NCBI RefSeq assembly: GCF_000764305.2
Contig: NW_025940854.1
Span: forward strand, 1 to 64,000
Direction: 5' to 3'
Length of the DNA: 64,000 bases
DNA from: Hyalella azteca
Lineage: Eukaryota > Arthropoda > Malacostraca > Amphipoda > Hyalellidae
Shown here piece by piece: positions 46,961 through 59,935 of the stretch. How positions within the stretch are numbered: position 1 is the first letter of the stretch; the number at the start of each line of letters is the position of its first letter. A program made the position numbers and the translations under genes. The notes under the pieces are model-generated. The model did no database searches, was not told the origin of the DNA, and saw only the letters and a program-made list of their open reading frames with translations.

Positions 46961-47032
46961 GGCGGAAGGCGTCGAGGATCTTGCGGTGCAACTCGCGCCC
47001 GCAGCGCTGATGAATGAGGCGCCCTGGAGGCG
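46945..47032 (-). CDS. Exon-like segment, unknown gene
   Basis: A GC-rich minus-strand frame reads RLIHQRCGRELHRKILDAFR then RGYNLY, with codon use unlike the AT-rich surroundings. Its upstream side is cut by the N at 47033. A possible donor (ttt|gtattc) lies inside the 89-bp array. No family recognised. Confidence 0.35.
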
Positions 47033-47033
47033 N

Positions 47034-47142
47034 TGTGTCCCGGCACTCGCTGTGTGTCCCGGCACTCGCTGTGTGTCCCAGCACTCGCTGTGTGTCCCGG
47101 CACTCGCTGTGTGTCCCGGCACTTGCTGTGTGTCCCAGCGCC
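47034..47142. repeat. 19-bp minisatellite, about 5.5 units
   Basis: Unit tgtgtcccggcactcgctg with c/a and c/t variants. It starts at the N (47033). Confidence 0.92.
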
Positions 47143-48297
47143 CCTTGCGGGTCTTCACACCCACCATGTATCTCGAAACTTGACACCTCTCGTAGTGTGT
47201 CCCAATATTAGTAATACATGGCCACTCAGTGGCCATGTATTACTCAAGTCACGCTATGCGTCAGTTAACAATTAAATCAAATGAAAAATCAACAGGATAA
47301 ACAGAATACTTGAACACGAAAAATCGACCAGAAAATTCTTTTACTATTTTACCCTCAAAGTCTAATTGCTGATTAAAGAGCCTCAGAGGCTCAGGCGCTA
47401 AAGACGCTCACGGCAAACCCGCCTTAGAGATAAGTTACGAAGAAACCAACGTTTGTGGGCTTAGAGGCAATCTTTGTTGATTATGTCGCGCTGTTTTCAA
47501 TGCAGACTTTCAGTTGCGAATGGGACAGCAGCGTAGGTATTTTTGGCTCGTTTCATTTGAAGGATAATTGGATGCTGCAATTCACTTACAAAGTTGACGT
47601 GCTTCTAATTAAGAGGCAACATGGTGCGTCACGAGGCGCTAGCTCGAGCGGATGTTGTTACACATCACCGAGTGAAAAGAGGGAACAACTCCGGCCGCCG
47701 CAAGAGGCGGTGTATGTTGGTGACTAACGCGGCTTTATCGAGCAAGAAGGCCGGTGGCGTCGAGACAAAAACACTCATCCTTTGCATACTTTTAGTCAGG
47801 CTGAACCACAGGTGATGAGGTGGTGGAATTTTCTGGAAATTGTTTAAATATCCGAGTAAAATTTTGTATGCTCCCTTCTGTGGTCTAAGCCGGAATTGAA
47901 TGAAGATATTCAAGTAAGAAATTTTTCTGAGCTGGGGGTAAATTATCGTATGTGTGAAAGTTGTATATATTAGTTGAATTACACGTTAGATGCGTCAGTA
48001 AAAGTGCTAAATTAATATACTGTTTTTTTTCAGTGCTCAACGCAATGATTAAAAGGATTTAAAAAAAATTTGGGTAACGGGATCTGCTCACACCATGCAA
48101 GGAAACACGGACTAGAATCTTCCAGTACCGCGGCCGCCAAAATAAACAAGCTGCGATGGAAGTAAAGTGATGCCATCGCGCTACATTCAGCGCCCGCGAA
48201 ACTGTGGACGAGGAAACGGGAAGAAACGCTCTGCTATTCGTTGACGGAATTCCATACAGAAACGAGTTGAGGAAGTTGAGTACCAGGGAATTGAAGT

Positions 48298-48944
48298 GCT
48301 TTTCCACACGCGGGCCAGATGGTTTGAAGAGATTATAAGTGAACGGCGGAAATTCTTGGTGGTCGGAAAACGTTCAGAAGGAAATGACGGCTCCTATTGA
48401 ATCAATGGACGTGTTTGGGCCAGGAATCTTGCTATCGCTGCAAACAAAAAGCAAAATATCTTTTCCTTTTTATCGGTGACGATACACTGAGTTGGTACAC
48501 TTAATCGAGTCTGTAACTGCAGTTAATTACAGGCATAGTTTAGAAATTAGTCCACCACTATCGAAAAATTACCGTTTCCGAAACAATGTTAATATGTGTG
48601 ATTATACAGTATATGTTGCCAGCTTTTCCACACGCGGGCCAGATGGTTTGAAGAGATTATAAGTGAACGGCGGAAATTCTTGGTGGTCGGAAAACGTTCA
48701 GAAGAAATGACGGCTCCTATTGAATCAATGGACGTGTTTGGGCCAGGAATCTTGCTATCGCTGCGAACAGAAAGCAAAATATCTTTTCCTTTTTATTGGT
48801 GACGATAGACTGAGTTGGCACACTTGATAGAGTCTGTAACTGCAGTTCATTACAGGCATAATTTAGAAATTAGTCCACTACTATCGAAAAATTACCGTTT
48901 CCGAAACTATGTTAATATGTGTGATTATACAGTATATGCTGCCG
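48298..48944. repeat. 324-bp tandem duplication
   Basis: gcttttccacacgcgggcca starts at 48298 and 48622. The two copies run to atatgttgcc and atatgctgcc with only scattered differences. Each contains a minus-strand acceptor-like ttgcag (copy 1 only; the second copy has ttcgcag) before SKIPGPNTSIDSIGAVIS. Confidence 0.92.
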
Positions 48945-51900
48945 GAGATGCTTGGTTAAGTTTATGAAAGACAATATCATTCATATTATGGGGTTCAAAT
49001 ATTGAGGATTGAGCAACATTGATACATGACACTTGGGCGTATCCACAGGGATATTCAACATGATAGTTTACGTGGATATGGCAGCTGAAACATACCTTGT
49101 TAGCATCTCGGGGTCTCAGCGGCTATGGATCGAGTCGGCAGCTCCGGAAAGTTCACACAGCGAAGGCCATAAAACCCTTCTGCTGTCCACTTTGGCCGCA
49201 ATTTAATGCTGGTGCGCGGTTTTAAGTGCAAAAGTCAGGCCCAATTTCAGCAATTACGGGTATGTTTGTTCCCACTCAACAGATGGAACATTGTAAGTTT
49301 GTCTATTTTTGCCCACAAAATTTAAGGGCATTGCTCAGAGCGCTGACATCGTTTTTATCCTTTGATATTAATAGCATCCCTCGCACAGCGGTCGCAAACT
49401 AAGACTAAATCTCAAACTCCCTTGTGGCAACGAGAGAAGAAATTCGGCCGTTAGACGGAGCCAGGCTGCCATTAGAAATCTGAGAGGCCTTCGAGTCCCC
49501 AGCTTTCAACTATAATTATTGAGACGGCTTCGACGAAAAGGATTTTGGTTCTTGTAATTAGCCCGTGACGAGTGAAATTAAAAAGAATGCGAACTCTTGA
49601 TGAATGTGGCACTCAAAACTTAACGACGCCACGTGGCCATAAGCGAATTGAAGGAAACACTGTCCTGAAGTTCAGTGATTATGAAATTAACTTTCGACAT
49701 GGTTAAAGGATTTTAGGTCTCGGAACCATGAGCATTCCATACAATTCGATTAAATTGTGAGCAGCTGCATTTGCGATCATAAATGATGAAGTTTTATACT
49801 TGGTTCGACATTATTGGAGACTGAGTGAATTACATCGATTTAATTTCATTCGCCTCCTAAGTCACGTGATTAAAACAGTGATTAAAATAAATGTCGGGAT
49901 TGTGGTCGCTGACCAGTTATTGCTGTCAGCTTAGCGAGAGCAGCGGCAGTTCTTTGGGTAACAGTTATTGGCCAAGTTTGGCAGAGAAAAAATTTATTGC
50001 GCAATTTAGTGAGGCTTGGAACGAGTCCGAAATATGAAGGTCATATTTCAGAAAATCGTTACCAGCGTCAATGAGACAGAGAACCTCAATTCATTTCCAC
50101 AGATCCTATAGCCTTAAATTCTAATAGTTCGATAAACGCTGGCTAGAAGACGTGGCTTTCCAACATAGTCTGCAATGTCTCTAATGATACGCATACGTAA
50201 AAAAAACACTTCAAGATTCACCAAAGTGTTTAACATAAAACTGTTGAAAATATTTAGCCGTTTGAAGGTGTTGGTACGCGCATCGTACACGTTGTGGAAT
50301 ATTACAAAGTCTGTTTCTCAGTTCGATTGTACTACTTTCACTCCACAGCTCACCGCGTCAGTCCACGTTCTCCTGATACGCTCCGTTGTTTCGGAGAACA
50401 TTGCCAAAGAATCTCGGAGAGCGCAATTTAGCGGAACATTCGAGGATTAGGCTACATTGAATTTATCGCTTCTCCTTCCAAAACTTTGATATGGAGCGTC
50501 ATTTGCGAAACTAAACACGATTTAGGTCGGCCTACAGCAAAAAACAGATCGTGTTACAGCCAAGGAAAGGCTCGACAAAAGCCTGCACAACCTGAAAGGA
50601 CTCAACGACAAAAGACTCCGAGAACTTGATCACAAACAAGGAGACCACGGAAAACATTAGAATTTTTTTTCGCTCGCTGAGGCAACGTTTGGAATTGCAA
50701 TGGCTCTTGGCTATTTACTCAAAAAACGGATTGGACTTGGCTCACAATCTTTGGAATGCAGCAAAACCCGCTGAACTAAATAATCAACTATTGAATAATT
50801 TAATAGGTTAACAAGGAATATCTTTAGAATATATTAGAACCCACTGAAGCGAATAATCGGTTCTCGACTAGTATAAAAAATGAATACAGCGCATCAATGA
50901 GCGGTCACTCGATCGTAGAATTGGTTCAAACAACCGCACCATCAGAGCATAACATAGCTTAAATAACCATGTCATTTAAGCTATGTGCAGATATTTTGCA
51001 TGTCTTACAAGGGAATTCAGGCCGTATTTGGCCTACACCAGGAAGTCTCGTGAGCAGGTGTAACGGCAGAGTTTCTGCTGCTACTTCAGAGCTGCGCACG
51101 TAGGGCTGGGGCAGACACTCAGATTTAGGGTTGCTGGAGGTCTCGTTTGTTTAGACACACCGACGTGGCGGGCGCACCAGAGTTATGGCTAAGCCTGATT
51201 TGTGGCATGGTCTAGCCTAGCTTCAATTCCCCGTATAAAACTGCAGCATTTCAGGGAATATAAGTTTTGGCCTCTGCTTCCGATCAGCAACTCGTAAACC
51301 AAATTCAGGGGCTTGTTGTTTGGGATACATTTGATCAGATTTTCTGGAAATCGACTAGTAACGTTGTTTTTCTGCAGGAATTTTTAGCTTCAATTCTCCT
51401 AATTTCAAATTTTAAAGTATTTTAAAGCTTTTCCTCATTCGTTCTATGAACTGAATTTAACGAATAAATTTGGTATTGTAATCTATATGCTTAGATAATG
51501 CTCACACAACAGTTTTAATGTGACCAAATAATTGCAGAAATAATTAAGAAATCTAATACGTCTTATACACTAGCGCAACAGCAGCAACTAAATTCAATTG
51601 GAAGCTTGTTTTTCGAAACACGACATTCGAAACTTATTGCACCAGCTCGAGCAGATGATCTGAAACGCAATAAACTTCCTTTAAGAATTCCAGGCCATTG
51701 TTTAGACTTCTTGTGAGTCGGCAATAAAATTGAATGGACTTCCACAAACGTCTTCTATGAACCATACCAATGCTCACGCAGTGTGCCTACCATTTTGTTG
51801 ATATTCAATCATTTCGTACATCACAAACTCAACATTTTTATGGTAATTTTAGGTTCACTAGGATATGAAACTCGGCGAATTTGTTTAGAAGATAAAATTA

Positions 51901-52655
51901 AACAATTTTATTATTATGTAATATTTTTATGTTACTCTGAATGCATATAACAAATAACTGTGTTTTATCATCAAAAAATACAAATGCATCGACCACAAAA
52001 TTGGGAAAAATAAAACTTTGGAATGCGCGATCAAATACAGAACAATTTTACTTTCTTTTGTCCTAACTTTATGAAAGTTTCTGTAGGCCTAGAGTCAATT
52101 CAGTCAAAGTTACTAAGCCGTATTAGGCCAAAAGCTTTGCTTTTATAGGAGTACTAGCGAAATTCTTGGATGCAGAGACTGTGGATCAAAGAGAAGGGTT
52201 TTCGACTTCCCAAAGATGAAAGCTGAAATTTCGAGGCAAAGCCTTTTTTGGTTCCTTTTACTCGCTTTCAAGCGAATTAAGGTTATATCAGATTTTTGAA
52301 ATAGTTAGCCATGTTTTAAAGCAATATTGCGTTATGAAGGCACCTCAAACGTTTAAAAGAAGCCTTGTAGATTTAGTTTCGGATAACATTCACTATTCTT
52401 TTTGAATATTGTTTTGAAAAGTAATTCAAAATTTATTTTGCAAAAAAAAAAACAATATAAATTTTAAGCTTTCCAAACCACGCATAACTTCTTATTATAT
52501 CTCTCAAGTATGTAACAACTACTCAGCTCTAAATGATTAAATGATCAACAATATACCGAGTTTTTTGCCTGTTTAACATGGACTGTAACTGCCTTTAAAG
52601 TAGCTCTTAAGTCTCCGAAACTAGCGCCCTAAAACTTTTGCAATTGTGAGACGAA
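48945..52655. other. Non-coding stretch
   Basis: I see no supported gene or repeat family here. Confidence 0.5.
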
Positions 52656-52673
52656 AGCACCGTTTCGTGGGCA

Positions 52674-52766
52674 TGAGAAGTTGTGTCGGCAATGGGCCTG
52701 AAAACTGTGACTGCGAAGTGAGCAGCAACTCACTCGCGAGCGAGAGCTCCCATGGCTGCTACAGGT
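52674..52766 (+). CDS. Candidate short exon, unknown gene
   Basis: ATG at 52674 opens MRSCVGNGPENCDCEVSSNS then LASESSHGCYR to a good donor (cag|gtgaga). It is GC-richer than its flanks. There is no homology, promoter or second exon that I can see. Confidence 0.25.
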
Positions 52767-52779
52767 GAGAAATATTATG

Positions 52780-52910
52780 GTTGAATTAATATGTATTAAT
52801 GAATCTAATATGTATAATAATATGTATAATATGTATAATAATATGTATTAATGCATTAATTCATAATGGATGAATTAATATGTATTAATTCAACCATGAG
52901 AAATATGGCT
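52780..52910. repeat. AT-rich imperfect inverted repeat
   Basis: ggttgaattaatatgtatta at the left is roughly inverted as taatatgtattaattcaacc at the right, around repeated taatatgtata units. Confidence 0.6.
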
Positions 52911-53805
52911 TCAGTGTCAAGCGTGATCATGCCGATCGCTTACTGCTTTCCCGCCTTGTGAAAAATTTGACCGCGAGTAAAATATTTTAGATATTTGCGA
53001 GTTATAACGATATATATTATATTTTCGATATAGCTTTACAAAGGCAAAATTTAGTTAATGAATCGAAAACTATTTAATTCTAATAGAAAGAAGTTGTAAG
53101 TTAAAGTTGTGACAAATTTTTTATGATCATTTTACTTTAAAGCAGTGGCATTTAGTATTGAAAGGATATATACATACAGTTGGTTGTCTCGGAAAATAAG
53201 AGTTTCATTTCTTGACACACGCTCATTATTATTTCGAAATCAGCCCGATGCTCGATCGGAAATATCTAAAAAACATAATCGATCATTAAAGCACGATTTA
53301 AACCGGACAAAATTTCTCATCGCAGTCAAAAGACAGGCGCGCGCCTGTAGGGATTTGTCCTGAGCTAAAACATGGAGGCTGCGTAGCCCCGCTACACGCA
53401 CTCAAAAATGGGATGGATCACACTGTCCAAACACTGATACACTTTCTGCTAGTTGCTATGATACGTCATTTGGTCGGGCGACTAAACTGGGTTAGGTAGA
53501 TCCACATATGAGGAAAAAAGATGCATCACTATTCGGACCCAGTCTCACTAATTTGTGTGAGTGCTGCGCAGCTAATTTCCCGTTAGCGTGTCGGCTGCCA
53601 GTCAGGAGATGTGTCTATGCCGGCCATCTTGTCACGACTCGTGTCTAACATTTTCCTGTCTAGTTCACCTGTCGTTTCTCCCATCACTGTCCCGTGTTAT
53701 GGACGTTGGAATAATGGACCAACTTGTCTCTAAAATAATAGATTTTAATGTTTCCTCATCACTGCACTGCACTGCACTCCGACTCGATTGCTAGTCGTAA
53801 CCGAT

Positions 53806-53999
53806 TTTCGGTGCAACCGGCAGATATTTTCGGTGCAACCGGCAGGTGTTTTCGGTGCAACCGGCAGATATTTTCGGTGCAACCGGCAGGTGTTTTCGGT
53901 GCAACCGGCAGGTATTTTCGGTATAACCGGCAGATATTTTCGGTGCAACCGGCAGGTATTTTCGGTGCAACGGCAGATATTTTCGGTGCAACCGGCAGT
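53806..53999. repeat. 22-bp minisatellite, about nine units
   Basis: Unit cggtgcaaccggcagatatttt alternates with an aggtgtttt-ended form. One unit has lost a base near 53968. Confidence 0.9.
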
Positions 54000-55895
54000 C
54001 AGGACATTTCCATCGGTGCGTCACTCACAAACGCAGCCGGAAAAGAGCCTCAATTGGGGGATTGGTCTAACTTTTTCCACTGGATAAATTTGCACAGAAA
54101 CTTTTAATTGGCGGGTAAAAATGAGCGGCTGCTAATTAGATAGTTCTCTTGTTCTAGCTGATGCTCAGTTCCCGAGCTCATGATCAAACGATGCGCTCAT
54201 TCTTTTCTCGAAGATCTTGTTAGTGCATCGAAATAGCGACTCCTTTCATAAGCTCCGGATTTATGTTTCTCCGCTTCGTTGGCTGCAGCAAATGAGGGAA
54301 AAGACGTACAAAAAGTGTGCTGTATGTACAAACTTTAAAACACCATGCATGAATTCATTACCATTAATATTACATAATTTTGATTATATTTTGCTCCATC
54401 TTTTATCGAAGAAATTAAATATTGCAAGGATATTTCATCTGTAGATAGCTTTAAAGAAATTAGTATGTCAAATTTTAGTTTAGAAATAGTTAACTTTATT
54501 GTTATTTTGTCAAAAACTTTATCGGTGGGAATAAAATCAAGCCTGCAAAATTAAATAGAAATGCGATGAAATTTCCAGTTTATGATTAGATATTTTCTCT
54601 GTCGTGGTTGGTGAACTACAGGTTATCTCTCATGCATAAATGTAGACCAGACTTTCAATAAGGCCCAAAAAAATATTTTTTGATTAACAGGCCGAGAAAA
54701 GCATACCTCATAAATTCATATAATTTTGGTGCATATGTGGATAACCAGACGATGAACTGGCTGAATCTAATCTATTTCAAAATCAATAGGTTGCTCCAAA
54801 TTAATTTATCAATTGACTTGATTTGTATTTTTTCGTGAATCGACAACAAAATAGTGCTTTTGCAGTACAATGAGCTTTGTTACCTTATGTCGAATTTCCC
54901 TCTACAGCAAACTGGAAATTTAGTGCAGACTTCATAAGCCGTCACCATAAATTTCGTCAAGTACCACATAATAATGAATTTCGCCAGGGCAAGCGCAGTA
55001 AATAACACCACTTAGCCTCCTCATCTCCGGTATTCACGGCCATATAAATAAGGCAGCAAGACAGCCTGTATGCGTAACCTTTCTCCTCGAGAGGAGAAAA
55101 ATGATAATTTACAAAAAATCTTAAAACCTTTTGTTTTAAATTAGTTAATGGCTATACAATATTCCTTCTAATCCAACAAACGCACGAGTTAATTGTTTAT
55201 CAACATCGTAGAGCTCCCGATCGTATAAAAATCGCTAATAAGTAAGCACCACGTCCACTGAGCAGCCGCGAAGCTCGTCACGTTAATGAGAAAGTTAGAG
55301 GGCGAACTTGGCGCAACTTAGCCAGTTAGCTGGCACTGGCTTATGGCCAACTGCCTTCACCTTCACTCAGCAAAATAAGTGAGACTGTGTCCAAATAGCG
55401 ATGCGGTTTAAGTCCTTTAGACTTAAGACACTAAAGGACCTGACCTAGTTTGTCTCGGCAACCTGGCGTACCATGTGTTGCCTTATTGTGTTTGTGCAAT
55501 TACCAGTAACGCAACAAATGAAATATCGCGGCAAATTAAATATCTTGTTACATAATTAGGATGATCTCATTGGTGAGGCGTAAACCGACCTGGGCAAGAA
55601 AAATAATTTTTTGAACTCGTGTTAGAGCGAAGGATAGGTAATAATAATCTAGATATTAATCAAGAAAATTTGCGAGAATCATTACAAGGTATCTTGATAT
55701 CATCATTGTGATGCACTTACTTAAATGATTATTATTTGAAGAACTTAAAAGGTCATGGTGCCTCTACGGTCACTAGCCTCATACCCGTAAAATGGCGTTA
55801 TTCTTAAATATTACGAGAAGAAGATTGACACGTATATTGTATAAATCGTATGTGGCGGATGGTACAGCTAGGGCTTGCTATACAATGGAATAAAC
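54000..55895. other. Non-coding stretch
   Basis: No supported gene. A small hairpin (gtcctttag...ctaaaggac) lies near 55411-55439. Confidence 0.5.
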
Positions 55896-55973
55896 CCAGG
55901 GTATATAAGTCGGCGATGGTTTAGAATGGTTTATTTACACATGACGGACAATGAAGTATTGGCAAGCATATGA
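55892..55973 (+). promoter_or_regulatory. TATA-like site with tiny open frame
   Basis: TATATAAG at 55902-55909, preceded by aataaaccc, resembles the 34.2-kb candidate promoter. It is followed by ATG at 55941 and a 10-codon frame (MTDNEVLASI). No gene is evident. Confidence 0.25.
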
Positions 55974-56806
55974 ATGACTACACACAGATTGAATTAGTTT
56001 GACATGTGATATGGACGCTTGCTGGTGAATGCCTGACATAGATGAGAAGAATGGACTAACGTTACTTACTAACTACAAGTTACGGGACGATCCCGCATGT
56101 TACGGTCGGGCTTACGTTAGTTTCCCCGGCATCGTAACTGGTCTCAACTCGTTGTAGTTCAAACACTTGCTAAACCATTAAGCTTTCCTTAGTCAAATTA
56201 TCGTTAGAACTGATTTATATGAGTAATACGTACTGAATATTGATCATTTAACGAAGTTACATGAAACCTCTCCCTAATCGAGTGTTTTGAAGTCCATGAG
56301 AGAGAATGATGTATTTTCTACCAAACATATTAACATTAAAATATCTTTTTAAGATACACATGATACTGTAAGTTCCATATATGTGGTTACTCTTAACCAA
56401 ATGTATAGACAATATTTTAAAATTATTTTATACGTTCTTCTGCTGTCTCAATACGTTTCTGCAATATTGACCACGGTCATAAAAAAAATTGCCAAATACT
56501 TTAGCAAATAATTTCAGCGACCTAAATTGTATTGTATATTTATAAATGATTGAACTGCAAAATAGTGTTTATATCACATTAATTGTGACAACACACAATA
56601 AATTAGCACTGACAATCACTATCCCACTTTTTCCATGCTGTTGCCGTGGCATGTTTTGGCCACTGTTGCCACGGCCAAAACAAGACTACGTATTTACTAG
56701 CCAGCTTCTTGACGCGACAACAGAGACGTACATAAGTTAAGGCAGGCTTGCTATAGGCGACATCGTCTCCAATGTCCAGTTTTAGACGCGACTTCCAACA
56801 CCGAAG

Positions 56807-56933
56807 CTAAAAGTTTCTGAAAAGTTCTGGAGGCTTCAGTGAGAGCGACATGCATGGATCCTCGTACAGCGCCCGATAGAGCTGCTTGCCATGCGACAGG
56901 CACTCGAGAGAACGGTTTAAACTCGTGAGGAAA
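56807..56933 (-). CDS. Exon-like segment, unknown gene
   Basis: After an acceptor-like tctctaag, the minus strand reads FLTSLNRSLECLSHGKQLYR then ALYEDPCMSLSLKPPELFR, ending in an in-frame TAG two codons later. Its composition looks protein-coding. I cannot name the family, and a competing open frame exists on the same strand. Confidence 0.35.
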
Positions 56934-56939
56934 CTTAGA

Positions 56940-59640
56940 GAAATCATTTAAAATGGCTGGCGGGAGCCTAAAAAACATTTATAGAATTAAATTTTGAGGG
57001 CTGCAAATACAATAGACGTTTTAGAAAAAATTTATCATGAAGAAAATCTCTCTTATGGCTCCAAGAAAGCTGCATCGAATGGGCCAAGATTTTTTATCAT
57101 TCAAAAAGAAGGTAAAATCAAATTTAAACTTTTGAATCGACCAAACTACTTGAAAATACATAATAAGTCACTCTATGTAAAATTAATATTTATTTTCTAT
57201 ATTTATTTCAACCGAATTGTAGTAATTACAAAGAAGTCCACCTGAAGACGCATTTAAAACACAGGTCGAAAAAAGTGAGTAATTATTTAAATAAAATATC
57301 AATATTGATGAAAACTATTGCATCTCTTTGGTTAAATTTGTGATGAAATAATTTAATTTTATAAGAATATTCCAAAATTGCATAGAAGTTAAAAGAAAAC
57401 CGTTTCAATAAAAATAATAATAATTCTGTTGAAAATTTTATAAGAAATGATTTCTTTCAGGGTGACTTCCGAAATACGAGGCATCAGACCTTTAGATAAT
57501 GCGACGGATTTCCATGAGGGCTGATGAAGCAGTTGATTATCACAGGAGCAGGTAGCAGAAGTTCAAATTACAGTGTCGAAACTTCCCCGAATTTATTATG
57601 TCTTCACATCGACTTGTAGGATCAGTTCAGCACTGTCTAGGGCTCGCCCACTATATTTCCTTCCTTATAAGTGGCATCCAACGCGTCTCGAGTCAAGAGT
57701 TATTACATTATTATTCTGAAGACCCTCATGAATTTGTAACCACGTCATTCTGTCGTGTTTCTGGGCAGTTTTGTTGTGCCATGATGATCGTCAGCTCGAC
57801 CATATCGACTAGCGTGACTAGAGTGAATAATCCAGCTGATGTTAGACACGCTTAGCCATATATATCGTGAATCATTCTCTGAAATCGATATCACTGAACA
57901 CAATAAATTTGAATTTATGAGCATGGAATGGCGTCTGTCATATAAAACATATTGTGTTCGTTTGCCTTTATTCTGAAAAGTTTACAATGGTCAATCAGTC
58001 ACGTGCTTAATTCATTCTGATATATTCTTTAATTCATTGCTGATATATTTTTCTGTATGAAGCGTGGCGGAAAAGATTTTTTATTTGGATAGTTTACATT
58101 AGAAGCGCATGAACATGAAAATTATTTCAATTAACGAAATTGATGCTATTCCTTTGGCTTTCATTTTTGAATTAAGTAAGTTGATATGGGATCGTAGTCA
58201 GCATTCACGGCGACACAAGTGAACCAAACGTGTCACAAATCAAAGGTGAGCTTCATTTGCGCAGCGATTACTCATATGTTTGACTTGACTTGATATGTTT
58301 TGATATGTTTTGCGACTTGATATGTTTTGAATCTTATTATAAAATTCCATGGTTCGGCCACTAGAAATGCTTCACTCAGCGGTGCAAAATATTCAAATAA
58401 CCTTGTGGCCTTTTTTCGCGAGGTTGGCCGGTAAGCTGTTTGCTCAGTGCTGGAGCTGAGCCTCGAACACCCGCCGTAATATCGCCAGGCAATGAAGCCC
58501 AGCACGCTTCATTTATAACTCCGATGAAGCAGGTGCCCTTAGAAGGAAAAATTCTGCTCGGAGCCTGATTGGAGAGCAGCTCGAGTGTCAGTAGCAGACT
58601 GGCGGCAGAAAGGGGGCTTTAGCTGAGCTGACTTGCTGCCAACGTGAGACTCTCAACATAAAGGCCAGGAGTGAAATGGAAGACCAAAACGAACGAACAA
58701 AGGTGAGCGGAAAGACTAATTGTTGAATGGAAACGCCGAGCAAAACACTGACTCTAGTATAAACTATGAATAATCAATAAATAGTTCACAATTTTGTGCA
58801 CAAATTTCAAAGCGCGGTAAATAAAACTAAATGATCACTGACAACAAAATTTCTTGACCTCCTTTCTGTTTAAAAAATCTGAACAGAAACAACGTATATA
58901 ATGATAAATATCGATTTGCAGAGTTCGTTAAAGTAGTTAAAGAGCATTGTTTAATTAACTGGACATTAAATACCTGAAAATTTGAATCCAAACGCTGGAA
59001 TTTTCCAACTGCAATATTCTAAGTACATGTACATAAAAAGTTATGAATAATAGGGATTACACGATTCAACTCAATACTTTCCAATGAACAACAATTTTTT
59101 GACAAATTCCAAATTATTCCGCTTTGAACTCAAGGTTTGTTTTGTTCTAAGTTTGCCGATTAATAGCATTCGATTTTAAAACTTTTTCAAGTGGCCGTGG
59201 CGTAGATTTAAAATAACGGAAAAGCAATCGATCGGTCATTATAGCCATAGTCGGCCTTAACAGTCATATTCGTCCATTATCGTCACAGTCGATCAACAAA
59301 ACCACAAAAGCTACCTAATGCAGAAGCACAGAATCGAAATTAACTTGTAGCCATTTAGCCGATATGGGGCATTAGCCCTTGCCCTGAATATGCTTGCTCT
59401 TTACTTCAGCTAAATATCTAAGAAAACTTCTATCCATGGGATTCGATCTTTCGGAAGCATTCGATCCATATTGAAAGTTTTTACCATCTCTCTAGTTTAT
59501 GCATGCAAATATCAGTCGCTAGTCGTAAATTAGGCTGTGCTTGAATAATATTTCTGAAAGACTTCGTGACCCCAAAGATTTTGATCATTGGACCTCATTG
59601 AATCTGCAGGAAAAGCCGCCAACAATCAAAGTTCGCCTCA
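56940..59640. other. Non-coding stretch
   Basis: No supported gene or repeat. Short frames here look like chance. Confidence 0.5.
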
Positions 59641-59649
59641 AATTCCTCC

Positions 59650-59935
59650 TCAATATTCTAGATGCGGCCGATAAGAGCGCCCCAGAAGTGAGGATCGTCT
59701 TCGTTGGATATGCGTGATGCGCGCCGCGGCTCTTGGGTCGTTTCAGTGAAGACCAGCGATGGTGACTTGATGCTGCGGATGCCACCATGGAAATGGGGCC
59801 GACGTACGAGCCTTGCCGCCCGAATGCGTCCGCCGGAGCAGCTGTTCGGGTCAATATTGGCCGCACGATGGCCGGATGTCCGCCAGATGACGCTGGTGGA
59901 ACCCGGCTCCTCCTTCCGTCTTTGCATTTAACGTG
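59650..59935 (-). other. GC-rich coding-like island
   Basis: An abrupt 290-bp GC-rich island in AT-rich DNA. Two minus-strand frames and one plus-strand frame are open. The minus frame with HFHGGIRSIKSPSLVFTETT, then SNEDDPHFWGALIGRI ending in TAG looks the most protein-like, but no splice sites decide it and I recognise no family. Confidence 0.35.

Noticed and set aside
53748..54107. 119-codon open frame as a gene
   Set aside because: It is produced by the stop-free 22-bp minisatellite; several frames are open on both strands.
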